From assembly GCA_022393335.1 (NCBI GenBank), contig JAJEKB010020949.1, forward strand, positions 785,349 to 849,348: DNA of 64,000 nt, written 5' to 3'. The stretch is from Macrotrachela quadricornifera (Eukaryota > Rotifera > Eurotatoria > Philodinida > Philodinidae). Numbering within the stretch: position 1 is the first letter of the stretch; each line of letters starts with the position of its first letter. This document shows, piece by piece, positions 1 through 10,961 of this stretch. A program made the translations under genes and the position numbers. The notes beneath the pieces were generated by a model, which had not been told where the DNA came from, made no database searches, and saw nothing but the letters and a program-made list of their open reading frames with translations.

Positions 1-2292
1 AATGGCGGTTTAATGACAATAAATTTCAATTTTCTCAGCCCAGGAATCAAGTTTTAAAAACTGTCTGATCAAAAGTTTGCTCTAGTTGAGAGCTTTAAAA
101 GGAAAAAAATATTGGTTATAGCTTGAGATTTGAAGGAGTGATTGCAATTTTCCTAATAGACAACCATATTCTAAGAAAAACGTTGAAGAAGTTTTGAAAA
201 TGGATTTTTCCAGTCAAATCCCAAAAAAATTGTGTTAACATGGTATATTTTCAATCTATTTTAATGAACTTTTACTAAACGGCATAACAGATGAATAAGC
301 TAACGCCATCTATCATATTGAAAATAAAAATATTATATACAATGTTGCTATAAGCAACAATAATCAGTTTTTCTAAAATTAAAAACGGCAAAAATTTCTA
401 GGGAAATAGCGTAGCAGGGTAAACATTTTTTATGATAAATCTATTGAAACCTGTCCATTCATCTTTTTCTGGTAAAAACTTATTATTGATTTATTTGCGA
501 AAAATCGACTTTTCTGAAGAGGATCCCCATAACTGTTTATAGGATTTCAATTATGTAGATAAGTCAATACTGATTCAACACCCTGTAAATAGTGATGCGT
601 AAATTTAAATAGAAATCGGTATTAATAGATTAACTGTTTAGTTTCTTAAAATATATAGTAAATTATCTTAATTCGAGAATTAAGGCATGAAAAACGACTA
701 AAATATTAGAAAAATATCGAAGTAATTATTTTTACCAAAAATAAAATCCATGATAACAATTATAAATCTAGTATAAAAAAGAAAAGTTTTATCTGTGACC
801 CTATTGTGGAAGAAGTAATCTGAAAAGTCGAGTTTAGACCAAACAAGTATATTCTTCTCCTCTGTTATACATTTCATGCTTCATATACAAGTATGAATTG
901 AGAATATTAGTTTCCAGGAATTACACATCATTCAATAAAAATATTGTAATTCGTGTATTTCTATGTCTGGTTCACACGAAATTTTTCTGAACACGTGCTA
1001 GTACATTTAAGTTTCGACTGAAAATTCTACATTTTCTATGGGTGTTTTACGAAAGGTCGTAAAATAGGCGTTTCAACTAGGAAATATCTTGACAAGTTCG
1101 TCTTTTCAAGAGTAACTCGATCGATTGAACCGAAATTTTTTGTAGACATGTATCAATGACTTCTGCATACGATAAATTTTCTTTTAATAAAATTCAGTCG
1201 TTGACATTTTAAGCATTTTGATACTTCATTACTTCAGACCGAGATAAGGCAAAATTCAACAACACGTTTCTTTACTAAAAATTTCAAACTTTTATATCGT
1301 TCCTTTGATTCTGGCAGGTTCTCGCAAGAATGAAGTTTTTAACACTAGTTTTCTTTCAAGAAATAGAAGAGTATGTGACGTTACTTATATGAGTGAGAAG
1401 TACATTTCTTGCTTTATGAACCCATAAAAAAAATGTGTGCAGAGTCATTAAGAAGAGCTTTCAACGACGGTCATCTTAGAGGGATCAATTCGGAGTATAT
1501 AAATCTTTTACAAGAGTTCTCCACTTCAAATTTTATATTACTGCAACTATCAAATATAAATGAATTTTGGTGAACAATACTATGATCACATTCCATTCTT
1601 CACATCTCAAACTTCTTTGTGTGTATTAAATTTGACTTTTGATTATTATTTTGATAAAATGTTCTTTGAATTTGATCACAGTCAGCTCGATTGCAATTTT
1701 CGAGAGATGCAAAACTATTTATCAGATTTTTAAAAACTAGGCTGCTCAGAAAATTCTAAACGCACTATTATTAAAAAATAATTGTTGATCCATTGCGGTT
1801 GATATATCTCGACTACCGATTGAAAGTGAAAATAGTTGATTTGAAAGTAAAAACTGAAAATCTTCGAATACACTAATTCTTATAATAACTATAACCGATT
1901 ATTAAAATGTGTTCCTTGAAAGGGACATATAAGTTCAAAAGGTAAAACCGTCTAACATGAAGTCAAATGCTTACATGAAATAATACACATTGAATATTTA
2001 ATCTAGTTCGGATTAGCTATTTGTTGTAAGTATATGAATTTCGATTTTTTTATTTAGTATAGAAACAACAACACTTAATACAACAAATACAGAAGTGAAT
2101 ATCACAACAAATATTTTTTATTAGAAACAACACGAATAAAAATATAATGATACATAAACATTAAAAAAAAAACCATTTAAGATTTAATATTTTACAATTA
2201 ATACGACAGACCATACGAATACATAGACAATATTTATTATATTATATAAAAAAACCTAAAAATTCTATTATTGACTCATTGACAACGAGAAA
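1..2292. other. AT-rich intergenic DNA, no gene seen
   Basis: No reading frame of convincing length, no recognisable domain and no terminal-repeat structure was found on either strand. It ends at the stop codon of the minus-strand receptor gene. Confidence 0.6.
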
Positions 2293-3303
2293 TCAATCGA
2301 TATTGCCGACAGTTTTCATTTGAGTTGAATATGCCAAACTACCAGTTAAAGGGATCACATTATTTGATTGCCATAATTTTCGAACAATAGCATTCAGTTG
2401 AGGAATAGAAAAAGGCAATGCTACACTTAATCCAGCTGTAGATATAGCAACTGGAAAAAATGAAATACGAACTGTTAGAGGATATTCTTTACCTGTTATA
2501 ATGAACATTACTATAAGTGACATTGCCGGTATTCCAAGAATAAGTAACAAACTAACAATAACAAAAATACGTCGCATAATCAAAAGATCTCGAGCTTGTC
2601 GTTGTGTCATCGCTAGTACTTGATTATTTCGTTGTTGTCGAATAAATATTGTTATACGAATATATATAATTAATATGCACATGAATGGTATGATGTAAAC
2701 AACAAATGCTGCCCAAAGAACAGCTGGAATATTCGTCATTGATACATAACAAAAATAGTCATTGTTAAAATACACTACACCATCCCAAGGAATAAAACGA
2801 CACATGAGAGTACATGCACATATCAGTTCTATAAAAGGTAAAATCATATAAAATCGAAAATGTTGAAGCCATCTATATTGTCCATAGACAATTCGAACTA
2901 GACGATAGAACGCCTAAAAATATCCAAAGATAAAGCACTTTTCTTACTTACAATTTTCTAATTACTTGATTTACAAACGTCATACACATCATACAAAGTA
3001 AAATGAGAGACAAATATCCCGGGAATAAACACCATGATGAATTGAAAGATTCTTCATATAAATCACCTAATATTGTTCGAATATGTATTGATTCTAATAT
3101 TGTTGAGTATATTGAAAGTATAAAATAAATATTAGCACAAAGATAAATCGTTATTTTGTCTTCTCGTTTTATACGTTTATAATATATATATGATATATGA
3201 TGATAATAAAGATAATCCATGATACCAAACATGCAAATGAACTATTACCAAATGTAATCGAATTGAGAATAAAAGCGATTTTTTTGTCTTGGTTATTATG
3301 CAT
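2293..3303 (-). pseudogene. Rhodopsin-like 7TM receptor with frameshift after TM1
   Basis: A class A-like G-protein-coupled receptor of the type expanded in bdelloids; its ligand is unknown and it would act at the plasma membrane. Exon 2 (2293-2913) carries TM3 end to TM7, including the stretch IIPFMCILIIYIRITIFIR and a C-terminal helix ending IPQLNAIVRK. Exon 1 ends at 2966. The intron 2914-2965 is 52 nt (GTAATT..TTTTAG) and phase 0, joining FVNQ to AFYRL. The likely start is the ATG at 3303-3301, opening MHNNQDKKIAF and a TM1 (FGNSSFACLVSWIIFIIII). That frame then meets a stop, while the continuation (KRIKREDKITIYLCANIYF) is in another frame. The switch lies in the TA tract near 3182-3200; removing two bases or adding one would restore it. 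It may be a pseudogene or an assembly error. About 320 residues if joined. Confidence 0.8.
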
Positions 3304-6300
3304 AAGAAATTTCGTAATAGATTCAATTAAACAGTTGTTATGTTTAGCAAACAGTTAAATAGTAAATCTACTATGTAGAACTAATTTATCTAGGAATAAT
3401 TATTTCTAAACTATAACATATGTTTGTATATATGAAAGTTTTATAAAAAAATTAATTTTGTTTAGAACAATATTAAATACATAGTACATATTCTCAATCC
3501 AAATGGATCAGTATAAGTTATGAATATCAAAAGAAGAATTCACAAATTCTATTTTTCAAATCTGTCTACGTTTCGATATTTTTAAAAATAATTAGATTTT
3601 AATTGCATTGTTATTTAGGAAAATGATTTTATATATATATCAGTTTTGAAGTATGTACTTACGATAGTCCAAAAATAGTGACTAAACTACTATAATTCTT
3701 TATAAAAGTAATAAAATTTCGATAAGATCTGTTTCGTTATAATATATATACTGATTGTATTAATACAAATTTTAAAAAATAAGGAGTTATTTCTTAGAGA
3801 AGTACGGTTTTCACTGTTGAAACGAGGAAATGAAAACGCATCGAATCCTATATGCTAGAACTGCCTGATCTGGTTTTTGTAAAGTTTCCAAATGATCTTT
3901 TCGAGAATAAACTTATCTAGTAAGTTGTTTATAGTAAATTTTAAATTATCAACTATAAATTTAAATCAAAACTCGAAATCTTCAAAGTACGAAATGCTGA
4001 GATGAATAATATAAATTCTAGTCGAGACTTTAATACTATTTTCTACCAAAATTTATGGAAAAAACCTCACTTTTGTGCTTTTTTTTAATGAAAAAATCAT
4101 TTTCTTTACAGTTTGAAAATTGAATAAAAATACTTCAGAAATCCAATATTAAGAAACAAACCTATAATACATGATTCAATGCATCATCATCACCTTCTCT
4201 TTCCAATAGTCTAGTTCTCCATCGTGTATTTATCAAAATTTATATAAAAAATCACTGGTTTCAATAGCAAAGAAATATAGAGCGAAAGATTTTTAAAGCC
4301 TTTTATGATGCATTACAGTACATCTGCCACTACTTCTGATGTGTTATAAGTGTATCTGAACGAAAGAAAAATTATTTTCTTATTAATATTCATGCTAGTT
4401 TAAGTAAGGTAAATGAGTAATTACTGCTAATTTTACTTAGAATAATAAAACTAAATTTTTCTAAGATAATAGAATATATTAGTGGTATTCATCTACATAA
4501 AAAAAGTTTCTCATGAAAAAAATCTAGAAGATTAAAACATTTCTCTATCTATTTTTACATACTATACGCATGCTATCTATTAGGGAGTCTCTGTAATTTC
4601 AGCAATTGTGAAATTCTTCAATAGTACTTTCGCTATATGTGAACTTCCACGCGAAATTTAACAAAAAAAAATAATTTTTGAAGGTTACGATGTTCGCCAA
4701 TTGGAAAACAAAAATTGGCGATGAGATGTAACTCCTTTATAAAGATAGGAAAAGAAACGATAAGTTCATTTCTTTATCAAAATATCTTTCAAGCAGAATG
4801 TCATATACCGAATAAGCATGAAATTCTGAATAAAATCAGATATTATTTTTTATCCGAAAACACTTTTCATCCTTAACCTCTCTCTGACACCTACAGAGCA
4901 CTTCAAAACTATAGAATTTTTTTTTTAATTCTGGCAAATGATCCATCATTAGATGTAGATTTTGTTGCTGATCTAAAATATGACTTCAAAAACAAGAAAT
5001 TAAATGAAAAACATGTTTAAATAGTGAAAATCTTGGTATAAAGTCAGATATCAAAGTAGATTATGAGATATAAAGAAATAAAAACTCACATTAGCTCGAC
5101 TATGAAACGATTGTTTTAGATGATTCTGGATAACAATATGATTTCATACATGTCTTGCATATTTTAAGCTTCCTAATTATGTTGCTAGATCGCCTGATAA
5201 TGAGAACTGGAACAATCTTCTATAAAGACCCTATTATAAAATAGAATTTTCTCAAAAAAAATCCATTGTTTTCGAATTTTAGCTTGGTATTCGGGATAAA
5301 AACCAGAATTTATATTTGAAAATGCATCATTTAGTAGAGTTACCTGGATCAATGAATATGATGATTATATACGATCGTTTACGACCATGCTTGTCTGACC
5401 CGAGTAGAAAAAAAATTGTTTTTTTAATAATTCTAAGGCGCCCACGCTGAGTCGGAATATGTCATTCTGTTTGAAAAATAATTTGATAAAAAGATGACCT
5501 TATGGTTACTTTTCCTTTCTTTATGAATAACATATTCATAGAATAGAGAAATGAATAGAGAAATATCACTGAAATATATTTTTATGTTGGAAAAAAATTC
5601 AGTTTTATGGTTCTCAATAAAATTAGTAGTGATTATACATTTAACCTATTTACATCAGTACGATTACACATTTATCTCAGGAGAAGTAAATACATTAAAA
5701 AGAAGACCTTGATTTATCTAATCCTGAAAATTTTTTATGAACAAGCAAAAAGAACTCATAAATATTGGTTTTCTGATGAAGCCATAAACTGCTAAAATTA
5801 TATAATCACTCCATATCAGGTAAAGACGTAGTGCTTCTGAAAGTCTTTGAAGACTCATCACTACTACTTTGTACGACATGTTTTTGAAAAAATCGAAAAA
5901 TTAAATATAGACTATTACTCTGAAAAAAATTGTAAGTGTGCTTACAAATATTAGAATTCCAATTAATTATTTTCAAAAACGAGTAGAAGCATTGCAGCCT
6001 CTCTTTGTAATGCACATTTGGTTATAAAAGAATTTAAAAAAACACAACTAAATATTTGTCCTATAAGGATGAATTATATTTAAGAAAAAGCAATAAAAAA
6101 TAGTGAATTACGAAGAAAGTTTTTCTAAAAATGCTAATGTATTTATTTTTTTATAAAGATGATGAAATAAATGCTAAAAGTTAAGTTAATCTTTTTAAAA
6201 ATATACTGAATTTCATAACAAAATGAATTTTTTTTTCACTCAGTTAAAAGAACTGAAAAATAAATGTTGAACTGTCTAAAAACTAGCTACCTTGGCTCTA

Positions 6301-7377
6301 TGATGAGCATTTTGACCTCATCTAGTGAACGGCTGGGTCGTTTGAGCTCTGGGGCATCTCAATTGAATAGAAAACAGTTTACTCTACAAATTCATTCTAC
6401 TCAAGTGAGTAAGTTATTTGATAAAAGAAGTGCTAGAAGTCAAAAATTGCATAAATCCGAAGAAATATTACACTCCGAGAGATGGGATTTTGAATTTTTC
6501 TCATCTGTTACACAATATCCTGGGCTTATTTTTCTACAAGACATAGATCTCATTAAGACACATCTTTTCTCACTAAATGATAAAAATAAAAAACCTGGGA
6601 ATTCAAGTTAGCATGAGCGATACTGTGGTCGACCCTATCTAGTGATTATTGACTGAACTCCACAGTGGTATAATATTTTTAGAAATCACAGAAATCGAGT
6701 TCAGATTCATGCTCAGTTTAGAAAACTGGGTAGGAGGAGTTATTTCAGAGTGGATTTGGGCTTATATCTAGCGCGATTATGGTCATAGGTAATCTCATGA
6801 ATCTATTAGAGATATATGATAGACAGAGGTATCATTATTTTCATAAGAATCCACCAATATTAATAGCTATCGAGTTCAGAGTTTTCCCATTCGATAACTC
6901 TTTTTAGTAGCGACAAAACCATGCATCGAGAACACTCCAAAGCCTCTAGTTACCCAAGACATATTTACGTACACTGACCTCAGGATACAAATTGTGTGCA
7001 TTTTGGAATCCTATTTAGGCAAATTTCACTTAAAAAACTACAAGTTCTTTCAAAACTAATATAATATTCGGAATCAGCGTTAAAAACTGAGACGATTCAT
7101 ACATGTTGCGAATAATTCTGAGAAAAAAAGTTTCTTTTTGAAAAAATTCCTCTACTCCTCCTCCCGTCAGGGATGGTCTGGTCAATAATGACAATTTTTT
7201 CGATAACTCAGCTATCTCTTAGCGGATTATTCTCATCTTTGAACTCGACCAAGGTATTGACGAGACAATTCTGTGCACAAAATTTCAACACAATCGGATG
7301 TAGTTGTCAAGAATTATCGTGTAAACGGCAGACCGGATACACTGACCGACTCTAGAATGTATTCATTTTTTCAGTAC
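3304..7377. other. AT-rich intergenic DNA
   Basis: Roughly 4 kb without a supportable gene. The longest open frames (6264-6611 plus, 5806-6015 minus) have no recognisable domain, no intron context and chance-level length. No transposon ends were found. Confidence 0.5.
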
Positions 7378-7830
7378 ACAAAAATACTGATACTTCGATT
7401 TTTGGGAAAAGAAAAAAACCACGTGCCGAAAAATATGTCGTACAATGTGTTGTAAAACGCGACACATGCGACACATTTTAATTTAGTGTGTATCTAATAG
7501 TATATTCAGTGTCTAATAAATTCACAATCTATATACAGACGATAATTCAATAGAATAGGTCTCATTTCATAAATAAATTTCTCACAAAGTGTAATAAACG
7601 TTTGTACAATGTCTTAAATAGAAAAGTTTTCAAGCGAAAGAAAAAAACAGTTGGTGCACACTGAATTAAAATGTGTCGCGTTTTACGACACATCAAAACG
7701 CGACACGAGGTGCTCACTGTGACACATTTCTTCCAGCGGACCCACAACACATTTTTTTGTGACACATTCGACACACTTTAGGCACGTGGTTTTTATCTTT
7801 TTCTAAAAATCAAATTATTAGTATTTTTTT
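7378..7830. mobile_element. Foldback/MITE-like element with GCGACACAT-rich arms
   Basis: The sequence from about 7378 (AAAATACTGATACTTCGATT) reappears inverted, with mismatches, near 7829-7776, and both copies run into the same word ACCACGTGCC (left about 7419-7427, right about 7781-7790). Further in, 7445-7490 is nearly the reverse complement of 7657-7693; both contain TGTAAAACGCGACACAT and AATTAGTGTG-like ends, and the left copy has an extra GCGACACAT unit. The roughly 160-bp middle is AT-rich and non-coding. It resembles a non-autonomous foldback DNA element. No target-site duplication was identified, so the outer limits are approximate. Confidence 0.6.
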
Positions 7831-8234
7831 TATAGTTTAATTTGAATTAGTGGTATCCATTCTTGTACCTGAAGACGATCAGATTGTAGGATCTAATCAT
7901 TCAGAGAACCACAGATCTCTATAGAACCGTTTCGAGGCAGTTTTTTTTTACTAGTTAGCGACCTTTCGAGATATTCTCGAATTATTAATGGTCGCGAAAT
8001 AATTAAAAAAAAAGATATACGAAAATATATTAATATAGTGCATCAAATCAGCTCGGTTATATGTACTGTCGCCAAGGGGTAAACATTAGACTCCAGCCCT
8101 TTGGAGTCATGTGGAGTTACGGAGTCTGATGTTTCCCTCTTGCTTAAACTATATGGTTTCAATGGCGAAGTCTCTCTGCTTTGGCTATGAATAAATACGT
8201 TGTGGGAGACCTCCTTATGAAATGAAGTATAAAC
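7831..8234. other. Intergenic DNA left of the mariner element
   Basis: No gene seen. It contains GGAGTC-type short inverted words near 8090-8130, then reaches the TA at 8235-8236 where the transposon is inserted. Confidence 0.5.
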
Positions 8235-8236
8235 TA

Positions 8237-8328
8237 CAGGGTGGTTCAAAACCTTTACGCCCCCCTGGTTCTACCTATAGATCAAATGGTTTCATCAACA
8301 ATTTTATACCAAATCGTAGCCCGTAAAC
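8237..8328 (+). repeat. Left terminal inverted repeat of mariner element
   Basis: This is 92 bp that is the reverse complement of 9914-10005 except at three positions (G/A at the GGGTGG word, C/T in the C-run, G/A in GTAGCCC). Weaker similarity continues to about 8340. Confidence 0.95.
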
Positions 8329-8597
8329 AACTGCATCAACGAGTGCAGCCATATACTCATGATTAACAATGAAGGAAAAGACACAGGGACGATACATGCA
8401 TATGTGCACGTACAGATAAGGAAGGAATGAAGAGAAAGAAAAAGAATAACCAGGACACTTTTTCAATGTTTTTCATTTCTTTCATGTTCTAAAAGTTTAT
8501 TTGCTCGTGAAAATAACTGTTTTCGTTACCTCAAGAACTGAGTTAATTATTACCTGAACTTCGACAAGTTCCTGATATCGAAACTGAAGAAATTAAA

Positions 8598-9644
8598 ATG
8601 GCCACTCTTTCTGACACAGAAGAACAACGATTTGTGGATCGAATTCGTTGCATTACATACCGTGAGATACGCGATGAAATGATTGCAAGAACAGGGGATA
8701 CATTTATCAGTCGCGAATGGATTTCTGAAAAGCTTCATCGTAGTGAAGACTGGGTACGACGGACTTGGAACAAAACAGTCGAAGAATGCTATACACAATT
8801 TGGAGGTGGTCGGTCTCAGGTGCTCTCGCAAGAAAGCAGAAACATTGTTGCTTCGGCAAGTGGTGTTAGAAGCAGCGGCTCTCGAAAAGTGGCACGAGAA
8901 ATTTTAGAGAAAACAGGACAGAAAGTGAGTTATTCTACGGTTCGTCGTGAACGCCAGCGACAAGGATTAAAACCATTCCATGTTATTTCAAAGCCACTGA
9001 AAACAGTCACACATGTTGAGGATCGAAAATGGCTTGCAAATTTCATTGCTGACTGGACCGAGGAAGATTTCCTACGTATGGCGCCGTCGGATGAATTTTA
9101 TATCTATGTGATAAGAAAACCAAACCATCAAAATGACAGAATTTAGGCAAAATCTGTCGAAGACATCACCGATGATGAAAGGTACCGTGAAATGGTTCAG
9201 AACGCAAAATGCATTGGAATTTTCGTTATGTTCACTGCAAAGAAACTTCTTTGGGTTCTGAAAGGGGATGGTCAATCGTGGAATGGCGCCTATTTTCGTG
9301 ACATTATTCTGGAGAAACATGTGATTCCATTTCTGCATAACCCAGTCAATGTTGTTGATACAGATGAAGTCATATTTCTTCACGATAAGGCACCCTGTAT
9401 GAAAGCTAATGCAACACAACATTTTCTGGAAGATGAAGGAGTGCATTTCTGGGGCAATTCGATTTGGCCTGGCAATAGTCCTGACATGAATCCTGCAGAG
9501 AACATCGGTGCAATTATCAAAGATAGAGATGAAGAGCTGATGGCAAGTGAAGATCCTCAAGATAGATACAATTATGACGCTCTCAAAACTAACCTTGAGA
9601 GTGTCCTTGAGGACCTAGAAAACGACACAGATCTTTTTTGTTGA
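8598..9644 (+). pseudogene. Tc1/mariner-type DDE transposase, one in-frame stop
   Basis: A DNA transposase that would bind the element's ends and cut and paste it at TA sites. The single-exon frame is 348 codons from the ATG at 8598. The N-terminal ~125 residues are helix-turn-helix-like (STVRRERQRQGLK at the end). The catalytic core shows SDEFYIY (first Asp ~165), FLHDKAP (second Asp ~263) and SPDMNPAEN (Glu ~301). I count 37 residues between the second Asp and the Glu, which fits a DD37E rather than a DD34E or DD34D arrangement. The only visible lesion is TAG at 9144-9146, where relatives have Trp in an R-I-W-A-K context. It separates the first Asp from the other two acidic residues, so the copy should be inactive. 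The frame is otherwise open through to the TGA at the end. Confidence 0.92.
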
Positions 9645-9913
9645 TTTGCTGTGCTCCATGAGGAAAAGATTTGACGCTCTCGCAGCTGTCAGAGGAGGTC
9701 ATACCAATTTCTAAAGTTATAAAATTTACTGTTAAGCAGTTTATATCGTCAATAAATCAGAAACTTCATGATATATTCAAATAGGTGAATGGAATGATGG
9801 TTCTTGCATACATTCTAAATTAGAGGATATATGGCACTCTGGTACATATGGCATAAGCTCTTTTGATTATGTAATAGACAACACCTGATTCGATAGTACA
9901 GGTTGATGTAGAA

Positions 9914-10005
9914 GTTTACGGGTTACGATTTGGTATAAAATTGTTGATGAAACCATTTGATCTATAGGTAGAACCAAGGGGGCGTAAAGGTTTTGAACTA
10001 CCCTG
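9914..10005 (-). repeat. Right terminal inverted repeat of mariner element
   Basis: Inverted partner of 8237-8328, ending ACTACCCTG directly before the TA duplication. Confidence 0.95.
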
Positions 10006-10007
10006 TA

Positions 10008-10961
10008 AATCATTAAATAAATTTTTTTATTATTATTTTATTTAAAACAATAAAAGATAATGGAATTACAAAACACGAATGTCTTTCGGAATCTTCTAAC
10101 CTAAAATAATTTTACACGAAAATTCAATTTTTTTTTTAATTTGATAATACATTCTAATGGAATATCTTAACCCTTTTGGGACAGGTGGTACATCGTTTAT
10201 ACCACAACTTGTTTTTAATAGAAATATGTTATGTATTGATAATGGAAAGTAGTTGTGTAAGCATGAGAACACGTTTATAGTAGTTATTATATCCTACTTT
10301 TTCCTTCCCTTCTTTGCATGAATCTATCATGTTGTATTTCTTTCATTTATTTTCTCCCATACGCAGTTGTGCATGGTGTTGTTAGGTGGCACCATCGCTT
10401 ATACATCATCTTTTTTTTTCTATGATCATCGTGATGTCATCATGTTATCTCTAGAACATCCGAAATCTAACTTTATTCAAACTGCTTGACCTTCTCGTCT
10501 TCGTCTTGGAAAGGAAATCATGTTTTAAAAAACTGGATGATCAAGTCTCGAAGAGTTTATTGAGGACAAAAGTTGAAAATTATATCGATAAAACGGAGCA
10601 CGACATCATTAAAAATTTTAAATAATTGAAAAAAAAAGGAACAAAATACATCGAATAAAACAAATATAAAACACAAATAGAGAGAAGTCGCAAAGCTTGA
10701 ACAAGTTCAAGATAAAAAAAAGAATCGAAAGAATTGACACATTAGTGTTATCGGAAAATTTCGTATTCTAACTAAGAAAAACCTGATGCAAAATGTTACA
10801 TAAAATAAAACTTATATTTGTCAATAGCATATACTTTGGTTTCTTTCTCTAATGTCACACGGAAAATTTTAAATTTCTGATTAATAATTTTATTATTTTT
10901 ACACTTGCATATATCTCTCATATTTTCATCTTCATTTTTATTTTTTTTTTAAAAATCTTTT
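10008..10961. other. Intergenic DNA between mariner and GTPase gene
   Basis: No gene seen. Two related GGTGGTACATCGTTTATACC- and GGTGGCACCATCGCTTATAC-like phrases occur about 190 bp apart (10186 and 10385), perhaps an old repeat. The rest is poly-A/T rich and probably holds the 3' UTR of the minus-strand gene. Confidence 0.4.

Larger units (their letters stand above)
8237..10005 (+). mobile_element. Complete Tc1/mariner-type transposon
   Basis: A 1769-bp element beginning CAGGGTGGTTC and ending GAACTACCCTG, flanked by TA at 8235-8236 and 10006-10007, the target duplication typical of the Tc1/mariner superfamily. The inverted repeats match over 92 bp with three differences and fade over about 12 more bases. 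The only gene is a transposase at 8598-9644 in one exon, interrupted by one amber codon. The coding part looks richer in GC than the host genes, consistent with a fairly recent arrival. Near identity of the ends argues that it moved recently. Confidence 0.95.

Noticed and set aside
6264..6611. 115-codon open frame
   Set aside because: No domain, no splice context, composition like the flanks; length is within chance for this many AT-rich kilobases.
8683..9560. Alternative frames within the mariner element
   Set aside because: Shadows of the transposase frame, which carries all the family motifs.
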